DNA of 64,000 nucleotides from Linyphia triangularis. Its lineage: Eukaryota; Arthropoda; Arachnida; Araneae; Linyphiidae. The notes beneath the pieces were generated by a model, which made no database searches, was not told the origin of the DNA, and saw only the letters and a program-made list of their open reading frames with translations. Positions within the stretch are counted from its first letter, which is position 1. Every line of letters begins with the position of its first letter. Positions 38,367-52,839 of this stretch are shown here, one piece after another. The stretch lies in NCBI GenBank assembly GCA_963978545.1, contig OZ021729.1:8480001-8544000 (forward strand), read 5' to 3'. A program made the position numbers and the translations under genes.

Positions 38367-38716
38367 CAGCCACACCCGTTAACGCGAAATCGCTTAACAC
38401 GAAATCCCGTTTAAAGCGAAATACAAGCAGTTTTCCGTACGTTGACACTTAAACCTAACGTTAACTTACTCGATTTACACTTAACATTAAATCCCACATA
38501 ATATAAATCGCATAACATTAAAACTCGCTTAAGACGAAAATAAAAATTGCTCTTCAAATCCTTAAGTTAAAACCCTATAAAACAGACAAAATACCTGAGT
38601 GATCAAATTTTCAGGAAATCGATATGAAATTTAAATATTTTTAGACAATTAGCACGAAATTCGGTAAATACAGAAAAATCGGCTCCCTTCGATTTCGTGT
38701 TAACGGTATTTGACTG
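38367..38716 (+). mobile_element. pogo/Tigger-like MITE
   Basis: A 350-bp non-coding element beginning CAG and ending CTG, flanked by TA on both sides. The ends share CCCGTTAACGCGAAATCG and the inverted CGATTTCGTGTTAACGG. The interior repeats GTTAACACGAAAT-like motifs. CAG/CTG ends, TA duplication and the TTAACGCGAAA-type terminus fit pogo/Tigger elements of the Tc1/mariner superfamily. No transposase remains. Confidence 0.7.
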
Positions 38717-38875
38717 TATAGTGTTTGTGGAAGGTATTTTCTGTGACGGTACCCTTTTCTCTCTGCTACAAAATCAAAATTGATAAACGATATAGAAATT
38801 TATTGTCTAATACCTCCGTGTCTAGTGAATAGTCTATTTACAACGTACAATTCCCGCATTTTTCTACTTATTATA

Positions 38876-38990
38876 GAAACAAAACTCTTATGCCATTTTA
38901 TTCAAAACTATTTGTAATATTTTTTTATAACACAATTTTTTTGTTGTTGATAATTTAAAAAATGTTTAGTCCTAGACCCCTTAAAACTTT
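38876..38990 (-). mobile_element. TIR-C left-end fragment
   Basis: The complement of the TIR-C start: AAACAAAACTCTTATGCCAT ... CCTAGACCCCTTAAAA. Only the terminal ~115 bp is present. Confidence 0.6.
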
Positions 38991-40854
38991 TTTTATCAAC
39001 CTTTAATACTGTTTTAAGCCACGTACAAAATATCTTTTATTTTGAAGCAGCATTTTGAAAGATATTGTGTTCAATAAAGTATTACATTATTTTAACAGCT
39101 AAACCAGACTAAAAAGGAATCCTACTAAGTATAAAGATTTTAAATCTCTAGTTTATAGGTATATAAAAAAAAAAAAAAACTCCAACCATCTTAAACTATC
39201 AATCCCAATTAACTAAAATAATTTATTAACGCTCTTCTACTGAACTATTCAAGAATAAAAAAAAATTCGCATCATGAAATAGAAACATCTTTCTGCTGAG
39301 AGTACTATCGATTCAAGCATTATCCTCCCTCCCTTAGCACTTGAAATAATCGACTAGTTTTATGTTTCATAGAAATGTATATGCTTCAAGCAAACATACT
39401 TCTCCCATGTGTCATCCTCTATTCACTTTAGGAGGACGCAGGGATTACATGTCTCTTCCATTGCAGGAATTTGAGAGGATTCCAGGATTACTGGACGAGC
39501 ATAGATGGGCTAGGGATCTGTATTATTATTATTGTTATGGAAACGTGGAATCATGACAGGGAATTAAGGTACTTGCCTACGTTCGGAGTAGTTTTTTAAA
39601 AAAACTTTATGTAGGAATATTTTAAGTACATTTTTATATTTAGTACTACTATAGATTAGTAATACAGTGAAAAAATTTCAAATTTATTATTATTATTTTT
39701 CAAAAATAGCAATTTTGCATGAGATATTTTATTTTAGTACTACTATAAATTAGTAATACAGTGAAAAAATTTCAAATTTATTATTATTATTTTTAAATAA
39801 TAGCAATAAAAAATAGCAATTTTGCATGAAATTTTAATGAAATATTTCAAAAGCTTAAAATGAGATAAATGAAAAACTATTAAAGTTTTTAGGAAATAAA
39901 TTGTATTTAAATAAACTAAATGCTTATATCTAGGGCATATACTACAATAAGAAAAATATATTCATTAAAACTTTTTTTTATTAAAAATTAGTTAATGATT
40001 TTTTAACAATTTCACCTTGTTTATATTCAATCTAAAGGCAGTATTTTATAAAATAACCATCCAATCTCAATTTCTGTAGCAGATGCCCTAGAAAACAATC
40101 AACAACAGGAGTACAAGAAATTTTACATTGATTCATTGATAATGTTTTGAGTTATGACATTTCAAATTAGCAATATTTGTGTGAAACTCAATTCCGAGAA
40201 AAATGCATTTAAACTTTAAAACACTCAATTTCTACATAAACCATACAACTTACACACTTAAAATGCATCTTCTTCTTTTTCAATATTTTTTATTTATTAA
40301 AAAGAAGAAAATATTAATATTTAAAAGGAAATCATTTTTTAATCGGCAACTTTTGGTTTTGGTGTGCTATTTCTGGTCATTTTCGGTAATAATTTACAGT
40401 TTTTGATCAGTTTCAAATTGTCATAACTTTTGTTCAAATCGACGCAGAGTTAAAACTAAGACAGTTTTAGATACTTAAAGATTTGGACTAAAATATTCAT
40501 GAACAATATTGTTTTGTAAAATTTCATCAAAATCGACCTTTTCAAAGTAGGCCAAGTACCTTAATTTACATCAGAAATAAATTTTTTTAAGGTATCAGTA
40601 CAAATTTGAACATTTTTTCTATAATTTATCAAACTAGAATAACATTTTTTTCGAACTTAACCAATGGAGGCTCGTTGTGTACTGCAAGTACAACCGGGAT
40701 TCATTTAAATTATTAGTTTAAAATTTTCTAATTGCTAATCAACTTGAATTGTTTATTTTAGTAATTTTTTTAATGCTGATTAGAATCGCAAATGAAGATG
40801 GAATTTCCACTGTAAGTCTCTGATAAATAGTAAAGTTATTGCTAAACGCACTGT
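38991..40854. other. No intact gene; local 95-bp duplication
   Basis: At 39640-39838 a ~95-bp segment (TAGTACTACTATAGATTAGT, AATACAGTGAAAAAATTTCA) is tandemly duplicated. At 39362-39556 a 64-codon plus-strand frame with an ATG (MFHRNVYASSKHTSPMCHPL...) lies in slightly GC-richer DNA and ends near GTTATGGAAAC. It matches no family I know. The rest is AT-rich and unassigned. Confidence 0.4.
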
Positions 40855-42018
40855 AAGTATTGATTGGTTGTTTTCAGATTATCTGGCGGCATCAGCATCA
40901 CGAGGGCTATAATGCGCCGAAACATTCGTCATTTGACAAGCCAACATACATTTACAAACACCCATGCCTTACACGGGACTCGAACCCGCAACCTCGCTGT
41001 CTAGAAGCTAGCACCGTAACCACTATACCGTTTGGTCGGCAAGTATTGAAGGGTTGGTTGGTTGTTTTCAGATTATCTGGCGCCGTCAGCAACACGAGGG
41101 CTATAATGTGCCGAAACGTTCATCATTTGACAAGCCAACATACATTTACAAACACCCATGCCTTACACGGGACTCGAACCCGCAACCTCGCGGTCTAGAA
41201 GCTAGCACGGTAACCACTATATCGTTTGGTTGGCAAGTATTGAAGGGTTGGTTGGTTGTTTTCAGATTATCTGGCGTCGTCAGCAACACTAGGGCTATAA
41301 TGTGCCGAAACGTTCATCATTTGACAAGCCAACATACATTTACAAACACCCATGCCTTACACGGGACTCGAACCCGCAACCTCGCAGTCTAGAAGCTAGC
41401 ACCGTAACCACTATACCGTTTGGTCGGCAAGTATTGAAGGGTTGGTTGTTTGTTTTCAGATTATTTGGCGCCGTCAGCAACACTAGGGCTATAATGTGCC
41501 GAAACATTCGTCATTTGACAAGCCAACATACATTTACAAACACCCATGCCTTACACGGGACTAGAACCCGCAACCTCGCGGTCTAGAAGCTAGCACGGTA
41601 ACCACTATACCGTTTGGTCGGCAAGTATTGAAGGGTTGGTTGGTTGTTTTCAGATTATCTGGCGCCGTCAGCAACACGAGGGCTATAATGTGCCGAAACA
41701 TTCGTCATTTGACAAGCCAACATACATTTACAAACACCCATGCCTTACACGGAACTCGAACCCGCAACCTCGCTGTCTAGAAGCTAGCACCGTAACCACT
41801 ATACCGTTTAGTCAGCAAGTATTGAAGGGCTGGTTGTTTTCAGATTATCTGGCGCAGTCAGCAACATGAGAGTTATAATGCGCCGAAACGTTCGTCATTT
41901 GACAAGCCAACATACATTTACAAACATCCATGCCTTACACGGGACTCAAACCTGCAACCTCGCTGTCTAGAAGATAGCACGCTAACCACTATACCGTTTG
42001 GTCGGCAAGTATTGAAGA
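40855..42018 (-). repeat. Tandem array of six tRNA-derived SINEs
   Basis: GGTTGTTTTCAGATTATCTG recurs at 40866, 41060, 41254, 41448, 41642 and 41832 (five intervals: four of 194 bp, one of 190). Each unit, read on the minus strand, is a ~175-bp SINE: an A-box-like TATAGTGGTTACCGTGCTAG, a B-box GGTTCGAGTCC and a non-tRNA body. A ~19-bp linker (CGGCAAGTATTGAAGGGTTG) joins units and is not in solo copies, so the array grew by unequal exchange, not by repeated insertion. B-boxes are intact in most units; the last one has GGTTTGAGTCC and the fourth GGTTCTAGTCC. Confidence 0.93.
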
Positions 42019-42137
42019 GAAACCTTGATTTTGAGTAATTAAGATTATAGAGTGGGAAGTGTGTGTGGAGTCACTGTTTCGGTTGCACTGAAATTTTTGA
42101 CCATGGGTCGCTACTGCACTTAACAAGTGTTAACTTA

Positions 42138-42658
42138 TAGAGGTCGGAAATATCGATCAAAATAAATATCGATACTATATCGTTGCATAGGAAAAATATC
42201 GATAAAATATCGATGTATCGATATATGATGTTTTCTATTTGATTTTCAATTTTGCCAGAAACAAAGTTTTTCGGGGTAAATTTCTACATTTCATGATTGC
42301 TTTTTTGTAAGGTGATTACTTTTTCAACTGAAATGGATCTATTACAAAAAAAAAGTTATATTTTCGCTTAATTGGTGCAGTGATTTTAAGAAAAATTTAG
42401 ATAATTTTCAATAGCTTTTAATGTATGGCAAAATATTGAATATTGGTGCCGTTTTAACTGTCTCTCAGCCGAGTTCAAACTTTAGTTTTGAAGTTTTTGA
42501 ATAGGCAATAAATAAAATCGATAAAACACATGAAATTTCAAAACGATCATCAAAAAACTAAAAATGTTTGAAAATATCGATAAATCGGTGACTTTTATCG
42601 ATATTTTTATAGAAATATCGATAAAAATATCGTCGTATCGATATATCGCCGACCTCTA
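42138..42658 (+). mobile_element. hAT-like MITE rich in ATCGAT
   Basis: A 521-bp element with ends TAGAGGTCGG and CCGACCTCTA, flanked by GTTAACTT (42129-42136) and GTTAACTA (42659-42666), an 8-bp duplication with one mismatch and one extra base on the left. Both ends are dense in ATATCGATA-type palindromes (at least ten ATCGAT/TATCGA blocks). An 8-bp duplication and TAG...CTA ends fit hAT. No transposase. Confidence 0.75.
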
Positions 42659-42666
42659 GTTAACTA

Positions 42667-43267
42667 GCGATAGGGAACATCGTACAGCTTTCAATGTGCA
42701 AAATAATACTAGTCACTACATTTCAATTTGACGTGAAATAGTTTTTTTATTATTGTCATACTTTGATTCATTTGAAAAAATTGCCAGTTTGATGATAGTT
42801 CTTACATAGGCAAAAACAAAATCACCGTGATTTCTACTTTTCGATAATTCTTACATTATCCTTTCTTGTAAGTGAAACTTAGGATAGGAAAAAAACGGTC
42901 ATTGATGAGCGATGCTCAAGGGAAGAAAGCTCTGTGTCTAAGTCATTCGTTTTCAACTTTTTACACCATTTTACAATTTTTACGGGAATGTCGGAGGGAA
43001 CGTTAAGAACATCTTAGACCACAGTGATTTTGATCAAAATCTTTAGAACCGTTTTTAAGCAATTGCTGAAAAATATGATTCTTTCAATGGTAGCTTATGC
43101 ACATGCGCAATATTGATGAAAACCTTTATGATAGGTCCCATGACCCCCACTAACCCGTACACCAAATTAAAACATTGTAGGCCAATTCGTTTCTGGACTT
43201 ATGCTCAACACGTGCACTCAGACAGATAAACAAATATTTTTCAATACCATTTTTGTAAAATCAGGAT
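42667..43267 (+). mobile_element. FB-A single-arm copy, cut by TIR-C
   Basis: Begins GCGATAGGGAACATCGTACA just after the hAT-like MITE's target duplication (its TA lies inside that duplication). It carries GATGCTCAAGGGAAGAAAGC and CACATGCGCAATATTGATGA blocks, then stops at CAGGATGA where a TIR-C start begins. The expected FB-A continuation (TTCCAAAACGT) does not clearly resume after TIR-C. Confidence 0.7.
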
Positions 43268-45055
<1,788 letters not shown>

Positions 45056-45290
45056 TTCACTTTTTATATAAAAAACTTCAAGATTTAAAATTAAGTTTAA
45101 AAAAAAAAGTATTAGTTATAAATATTAGATCCTAGTAGATTCTCTGAACTACGTTATTCACTTTACATTAGATGAAAAAAACAATTGGTTGATTCAAACT
45201 GAAGTTATTTTTGTTAAAAACAGTCGAAACTGACAAAAAGTAGAGTTTATAATTTGCGGTGGCGATTTTTTAACACTGTGTACACTTATA

Positions 45291-45570
45291 ATCAGGGATG
45301 TGGAACATCGCACAACTTTCAATTATAATATTGGCCATTGCACTAAAATTCATGGTGTTATTTTTGACAATAAGTTTTACAAGGACAAAAAAAAAAACAT
45401 GAAGGCGGCGTGATTTGCGATGTTATTCGATAAACATTACACTGCCTTTTCTTGTGCACGAAACAGAAAAAAAATAATCGTTGATATGCGTTGCTCAAGG
45501 GCATAAAGCTCCGTGTTAAAGGCACTCGCCTATCAACTTTTCACGCTTTTGTCGCATTTCTACGGGAACA
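45291..45570 (+). mobile_element. FB-A 5' fragment
   Basis: Follows TA with a TCAGGGATGTGGAACATCGC end, ACAACTTTCAATTATAATAT, then GCTCAAGGGCATAAAGCTCC and ACGCTTTTGTCGCATTTCTA. It breaks off after ACGGGAACA. Confidence 0.7.
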
Positions 45571-46451
45571 ACTACACATTGTGTTACTTTTTTGAACTCT
45601 ACAAGAGGTGATTCTATGTAAATATCACTGTAAATAGGTGATACGTCAACTCAGACCGGATAATATCCCTTCTTCAGTCGTATTTCAGCTACAATTAATA
45701 AATGTATTTCTATTTTTAAATCCTTTATTTTAACTTCGATTTTGTATATCGATGACGGTGGAATCTGCGGAATTCTAATTAACACCCTTGCCTTTACTAT
45801 ATCGGGCAGAAACTTGGCAGATAGATTCGATGTTGATGACAATGCATTATATCAAATTTTTAGGTTTTAACTGTCACTATAAGGTCACTTTTACGGAATT
45901 ACCGTCATCCAATTGCGCTAAAATAGCCTTCAACCGATCATTGAAGAAACTCTTTGCTGTTGCAAATTTTTTTTGATAAATAAATAACAAAACTGTTTTA
46001 ATTAGAATAAATTAAATACATTTGGATGTGAATGCACAAATTCACATTATTTTTTTATGAATAAATTTTCATAAATAATTTGTGATATATTTTACTGATA
46101 TAAATGTTTTTGATATTTAAAATTAGATGCAAACTCCAATCATACGCTGGTAACAGAAACAACGCTTTGTTAACGAACATAAAAATTGGCGATGCATATA
46201 AAGAATTTATACTAAAAATTTTGTTTTTATGGGTTATATTATTATAAGAGCTTGATAACTGATGATAATTCGTTCTTGAAACTCTTTGAAAAATGTATAA
46301 CTTTCTTCCAAGTGGGTCGAAGTCTATAGTAGATATACAGGACGCGATTGATCACCAAATCAACTAGCTAGACGTGACGTGTGATTATTTAGTTCAGAAA
46401 AAAATACAATTTCTAATTTATTTGAGCTTTAAAGATAGTTCAACAATTCTA
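45571..46451. other. No recognised gene
   Basis: A minus-strand frame at 45651-45842 reads an LPDIVKARVLIRIPQIPPSS-type peptide but has no ATG in a good context or detectable homology to a family I know. AT-rich elsewhere. Confidence 0.35.
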
Positions 46452-46802
46452 AATATCCTATAATGCTACGCTGATAACACAGCGGCATTGACCAAAATCA
46501 AAAACAAGGGAGATTAACCAGTCCATGCTGAATCTCGGGCATCGCTCCAAAATACAATTTAAAAAAAAAAAATTTTTAAATAAATATGTCTAAACCATCG
46601 AAAAACATATTTTTTTTACCCCTCCGTCTTTTCTTATAAAACTACTTTTCAATTTTAATGCTCCGCATAAATATTTCAAAACTTCCAGTATACTACCAGG
46701 AATTGGACGAGATTAGCCCCGAGATCCTTAACAATGGCCAATCAAGAACTCCACATCGGGATTGGCCATTGAGCCGATTTTGGCCACTAGATTTGTGCTA
46801 CT
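46452..46802 (-). mobile_element. R element copy C
   Basis: Same orientation as the copy at 12113-12533. Blocks CAGTCCATGCTGAATCTCGG, CCCCTCCGTCTTTTCTTATA and GGGATTGGCCATTGAGCC are in the shared order. No minisatellite is present here. Confidence 0.7.
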
Positions 46803-47094
46803 TGGATAATGTAACATTTTGATAAATAGTGACCAATGCATGAATAATGACATATTTTAAAAAATTTATTATAATTTTTATTATTTAATATTTTATTTAT
46901 GCAAGCATTTCTAGTGTTGTACACTTTAATGTGCATTTACATAGGTATAAAAACTAACCATGATTGATTAGGTTAATTTCTTATTCAATTAATTCTATAT
47001 CTGAAATACTTTTCTTGAGAAGTCATCAGGATTTTTTTTTAAAAAACTTCTTTAAATTATTTTAATAATAAATTGTTTGAACTTAGTTGGAGGT

Positions 47095-47136
<42 letters not shown>

Positions 47137-47889
47137 CGAAATATTTGTTGCATGATTTTACAAATAACTTCAGTTTGAAAACACACGCAACGTAACTGTC
47201 ATATTTATTCAATATGAAAATTTTCTGTTTATTAGTCTTTTACAAACCTCTGTATCTCCATACCACGTTTTGTTTAAACTATTCAAACAGTGCCGATGTT
47301 TGAGTTCATTTTTGGTAAAAAATAAATTTTAAAAATCACAAAAATGTTTGTATGAAATAAGTTATTTTCTTTTATTTTTCCAAACGAAAATATTATTTCA
47401 ATGATAGAGTCGGCAGCACAAATGCACGTATAGATTATATCATAGTGTTCATGAACAGTTGAAATGAATGCAAATTATATAGGATTGTTTTGATTTAATT
47501 TACAAATAAATGGAAAAAACTATAACTATACATAACAAGTATAACTATACATAACAGATACTTAACCTACTTCCAATGAATATAATAATAGCAAATAAAG
47601 TATACTTATACACGTTATAATAATTTGATTTTATAATAAGAATAATAAAAAGAGATACTTTAAATATTCAACTCTCTTAATAAATAAAGTGAAAATGATA
47701 ATTTACATATAGTGATATCCTACCTATCTTAATACTACTTTTTGTTGAGAAATTATTTATATTTTCTCACAGTTTAACCTTTATTACTTTAATTTTTAAC
47801 CATTTCAGCCACTTTTTCACGCATTAAAATTTCATAATTTAAACATTAGGTAATACTTATTTATGATTACGATATGAATTTTGTATCTT
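46803..47889. other. AT-rich DNA, no gene
   Basis: Contains a 34-base A run at 47100-47133. No coding or RNA feature seen. Confidence 0.5.
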
Positions 47890-48745
47890 AAAATATATCC
47901 ATGATCATTGTTTTGCATACCCATACTTCAGATAAAATTTTATAGAAATACGAATTATTAAACTTAAACGCAAAGAGATATATTTGTTTCCCATTGTATT
48001 GAATGATTTTCTTAATTCTTTTTATTTAAAAAAAAAAATACACCTCGTAATTGAAGAGAGTTATTAAATGTGGCTATACATAAAAACTCTTATCTCCTAA
48101 ATAATTTATATTCATGATCATTGTTTGCATAAAGAAACCTCTTTACGTCAGATACAATTTTATAGAAATACTACACATTAAACTTAAATGCAAAGAAATT
48201 TATTTGTTTCTCATTTTATTGAATTATTTGTTTTAATTTTGTTGTATAACTTATAATTGGAGAGAGCTATGAAATGTGGCTATACATAAAAACTCTTGTC
48301 TCCTAAATAATCTATATTCATGATCATTGTTTGCATAAAGAAACCTCATTACGTCAGATACAATTTAATAGAAATATGACATATTTAACTTAAATTCAAA
48401 GTCATATATTTGTTTCTCATTGCATTGAATTATTTGTTTTAATTCTGTTGCTTAAAAGAACTCATAATTGAAGAGAGCTATGAAATGTGGCTATACATAA
48501 AAACTCTTGTCTCCTAAATAATCTATATTCTTGATCATTGTTTGCATAAAGAAACCTCATTACGTCAGATACAATTTATTAGAAATACGACGTATTAAAC
48601 TTAAATACAAAGAAATATATTTGTTTCTCATTGCATTGAATTATTTGTTTTAATTCTGTTGCTTAAAAGAATTCATTATTGAAGAGAGCTATGAAATGTA
48701 GCTATACATAAAAACTCTTGTCTCCTAAATAATCTTCAAACTCTA
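47890..48745. repeat. ~210-bp tandem array, four units
   Basis: GGCTATACATAAAAACTCTT recurs at about 48072, 48278, 48489 and 48700. Each unit also has GATCATTGTTTGCATAAAGA, a TACGTCAGATACAATTT block, and ATTTGTTTCTCATTGCATTG. The first unit is the most diverged. The array ends about 100 bp before the GC-rich island. Confidence 0.88.
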
Positions 48746-48839
48746 TGCATAAAGAAGTCTCATTATATGAGAGAAAAACTCCATAAACCCTTAATGCACT
48801 TTCTCATTGCTCACCCTAAGAAAATCCATTTGACAAACC

Positions 48840-49780
48840 TAACGTAACGACCACCGGATATCCGGTTGGTCACGTGACAACATTCACCGCTGCCCTCTTC
48901 GACCTTTAGGAGCCGGAAAACTTATCTCCCGTTTTTCCCTTTTAAAACGGGAAAAACGATTAAAAGAAATATCACATAATAATCCAAATTTCTCACACCA
49001 TGCAAAAGCGACGTGAGGCACATTTCGCTGATGGTTTAAATGAAAGATACTAAAGAGACACGAAGGGTAAGGATTGTAGGGATAATATTGTAGGGGGGAG
49101 AAGATCAAAAGGCTTCCTTGCGACTGCAGATGTGCGCATGACGTCACTCGCGTCCCATCGGAATGAGATGGGGGTAGGGGGAGGAAGGCTCCTATCGAGC
49201 GACGCATGCGCACAGCATCCGGCCCACCGCGGTCATTTTCAGGGCACGAGTTGACCATGGTGTGCGCTCTCCACACAGCTCCTTGGTACTGACACACTAA
49301 AAAAGGGGTCCTTCCAAACGATTTCAGCGACCAAACGATAATAAAGGAAGACCGAGAGAAGAACTAATCAATCCCCGGGTGCTGTGCAAAGGAGAGAAGA
49401 CAATGGGGTGGTTCTGCCTCGAACAACGATCGCAGACGATTTTTTGGATGCTGCACCTCCTCCGCTGACAAGGAGGGTGCATGGGACCCCTCCAGAGGGT
49501 CCTGTGAGCGGTTCTCTCTCCTCCCCCTCAACTTCCCTCGTCCCACCTTCGAACAGCAGCATCGAAACAACTCCGCACCGACATCCCCTTTTTTTGTTGA
49601 CGAAGAACAGAGGAATTCTTTAAGAGAGGAGGTAAGATTTGTGGTTATTATCGTTTGGAAAAGGTTAGGGGGTGGGCCTGTGGAATGGACGAGGCTAAGG
49701 TCCCGGGATCGGTAAAGTTTTTGATAGGGGGGGATAACGGAAGCTACCACGTTAGGGGTATTGCCGGTGTTGGTTATACT
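48840..49780. promoter_or_regulatory. CpG-rich island, candidate promoter
   Basis: The only clearly GC-rich, CpG-dense stretch in the window, with sharp edges against AT-rich DNA. It has a perfect CRE (TGACGTCA, 49139-49146) overlapped by an NRF1-like TGCGCATG, and a second NRF1-like GCATGCGCA at 49204-49212. At 48930-48958 a 10-bp-stem hairpin (CGTTTTTCCC/GGGAAAAACG) occurs. Frames of 124-137 codons run through it on the minus strand, one with an ATG in good context (ACACCATGG, about 49258), but none resembles a known protein. The motif mix and composition are those of a housekeeping-type promoter; direction is uncertain. Confidence 0.45.
49320..49631 (+). other. Candidate 5' exon with splice donor
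   Basis: Within the island the plus strand reaches GAGAGGAG followed by GTAAGATTT, an excellent donor (G at 49631, GT at 49632-49633), and then falls into AT-rich DNA, as at an exon-intron border. Two short upstream-type ORFs begin in the area (ATGGTG near 49257 and ATGGGG near 49403), both closing within about 25 codons, so this would be mostly 5' UTR. The left limit shown is arbitrary. No matching acceptor or coding exon is seen in the next 14 kb. Confidence 0.3.
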
Positions 49781-52700
49781 GCTAAATTTTTATTTTATAA
49801 GTATTTCAGCCTAGTGTGAAAATAACGGTATTTCTAAAGAAGAGATAATTCAAAACTAACAACAAATAAGAGAAAAAGTGGAAAGGTTTAACCACAACTG
49901 ATATTTTACATAGTTTTAAACAACACACTGCAACAGGGGAATAATTCTTAAGTGTTGTATATCTGCTTTATACTTAATAATAAATAAATGCTTACGTATA
50001 TGAGTTTAACGTACGTAAACTAAAAAGAATCATTAAAGTGTGAACTAAAAATAAATTAGTTTAAGACTTCGTATTGTAAAACCTTCGAAAATGTCTACAA
50101 TAATAATACATTGTGTAATATGTATGTGCATACCTTAGTTGATGATCTTTTTTATCACGTCTCAATGTTTATTTAACAACGAAAATGTATTTTTCTGTTA
50201 GAAAACTAAATATGACACTTGGATGTTATTAAGATGGATATAAGTATTTCTCGTTTTTAGTGAGGAAATATTGAAGCTTATGAAATTATAAATAAAAACG
50301 ATTTGGTGTAAAATGTTTTAATTATGCAACATGAAACAGTTTTCTTAGAAGAAAAGCATTAGAAAAAAAGTAAGAAATTTTGTGATTAATGTTGTCTTTA
50401 AAAATGTAAGGGTGGGTCAATGAATGAATGCATCTATAGAAAGAAGATCATAAATACATTGAATAATAAGTTAAGTATCAAGATTATTATTTTAAAGGCT
50501 TTCAGAAGTTGCCATTGTAAAATTTACTTTGGAAACTAACGACCATTTCTTTAAAATTTATTTAAGTTTGAAAAATGTAATCGTTAAATACTTTGATTAC
50601 ATTTCATAAACACAATTCATTGACTACTCTATTAAAATCTTCCTATGAAAGAAAAATTTATTTCTTTTTAAATCAGTGAATGCAAAAAATAAGCTTTACC
50701 TAAGTGTAAATTGTTAATTTTCCTTTGATATTTTCGAAAATTAAACAAAAACAATATTTGTGATATAAAAATAAGTTAGTAATTATCGGCATTTGATACA
50801 TATAATTGTGAAAAACTACTTTTATATACTTTTTCTTAAGTGAAATATAATTCCAAAAAGTGACTTTTTCTTCTTAAACCTTGTTCAAACCTTGGTAATC
50901 AAAGGCAGAAATCCTTCATTAAAAAATAAAACGAATTTTTTAATATAAATTATAACTATAGTTTATTAACTTTATTAACATAAAGTGTGCTACTACCTAG
51001 TATAAATGATTATATCTAATCTAATTTAATAAAAATATACATTTATACATACATATTTAATTAAACTACAAATTTTTCTTTGTTTTATTATTTACATATT
51101 TTGAATTCATATTTATCTAGTTGATTATTTTTTTATTGTTTAATAAAAAAGTGTCTCAATTCCAACAATGATAATTTAAAACAATAGTAATAAAAAAATT
51201 ATACCCTATTAATTATATCTTTATGTACCCTTTTTGTAAAAAAAATTTAATAAAATGCCCAACACTGCAACTATGTATAATTTTTATTTCAATATAAATA
51301 AATAAGCTGAAATTTAGTCAAACCTGTTATTTCTTTGCTAATTAGTTGTATTGTTGTTGAGTTCTGTAATTGGAACAAACCTTTTTAAAACAAAGCTTCG
51401 AAAATATACGCGACCGGTCGATATGACCTTGAACGTACCGCTAGTGCATATCAAGGATTTAAAGGAATTTTATTCTTATCAATAGTTTATAACTAGTATT
51501 CTGCGTGTTTCCTCGTATCTTGTGTTGATAAAATTATAGATGATTGTTTTCTAAATATAATATTTAAATTCGTATATTGAATTAAACTCATTTAACTTTT
51601 TCATTGAAGCAATTAAAACGGAATTAAAATGATTAAGATAAAAGATAGTCGACTAAAAGTTTTTTTGAAAGTATGTTATTTTTATCAAACGTGTGTTATA
51701 TATTGCAAATAAATTCCTATCTAAATCTTGTATTTCTGACGTATAATGAATTAATGAAACAAATAATATAATCAAGAAATGTGTTACTCCTTATTAAATT
51801 TTATTAAAGTGTAAAGAATTATCAGCTGCGTTAACATAATTAACATGTTTTCAGTTAAGTTTTTATTTTTAATTGTAGCTGGAGTGTTCTAAAATACTTG
51901 CATTTTTAAAGCATTTCAAATTAAATAAATGCAATTGTTCAATTATGTTTAATTATCAGTAATTAATAAGTGAACTGTAGTATTTTTCTCATGTTGTAAT
52001 TAAATTAAGAAATTTACATTTTATGGATAAATAAAAATAAAAAATTCTTGGATAAACTTCATTTACTTAGTTATTTTTTCTTTCCAAAATATAACTTTGA
52101 GACTTATACTAAGAGTACTAACTCAATAGAGTATGTGATTATTTTTTTTTAATTTGAGATTTGGTATTAAGACATTTAAAAAATTTCATAATTTCCCTTC
52201 ATGCTTTTACTTGTGCATTCAACTATCAAAAAGCTGCTCAATTCAGAAATTTTCAAACTTTTTTCCTTTTATATACTTGTATTTAAAAATAAAAAAAAAT
52301 AAAAAAATAAAAGAGCCTAAGATAAGCATAAATAAAGTTGTGCAAATTATTCTTTTGTAAAATACAAGTCACGTATGCTACATTATGTAATCAAAATCAT
52401 AAAAAATTACCTATTAATGGTACAAGGAATATACATATAAAGGGGTATGTGAAAACATGTTTTTGTAAAAGTTCCAAAGAAACATAAACTATTAAATCAA
52501 TTTTTAGTTTGAATCTATGAAGAATGAATTTCAATGATTCATTGGCTTATCATTATACTTAATAAATATTGTCAAAGAGCATTTAGAGCGTTATTAGATG
52601 GTATGTGAAATATACTTTTGATTTAACAACCATAGAGAACATTATTAAATAAATGTAATACTGGTATGAGATCTATTCTTTAAAAATTAATAAAACGAGA

Positions 52701-52839
52701 CTAAATATCCATGATCCGATTAATTTATTCTCATTGTATAAACACTCAAATTATTTATTTAACATTAATAGTTTAAATTGTTTTATTTTGAAAATATTAT
52801 GTATTGTATGTTACTTTTAACAATAGTTGAAATAAAAAT
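49781..52839. other. AT-rich DNA, no gene
   Basis: About 3 kb with no repeat copy, RNA gene or credible coding frame. If the donor at 49632 is real, this would be intron. Confidence 0.5.

Noticed and set aside
40860..41869. Series of ~95-112-codon plus-strand frames containing TYIYKHPCLTRDSNPQP
   Set aside because: Antisense translation of the tandem SINE units.
48884..49297. 137-codon minus-strand frame in the GC-rich island
   Set aside because: The listed start is GTG. An internal ATG has a good context, but the peptide has no recognisable domain and the frame crosses both NRF1-like and CRE motifs. Kept only as a remark under the island.
49364..49750. 128-codon minus-strand frame in the GC-rich island
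   Set aside because: No ATG in the frame, no recognised domain; long frames are expected by chance in GC-rich DNA.
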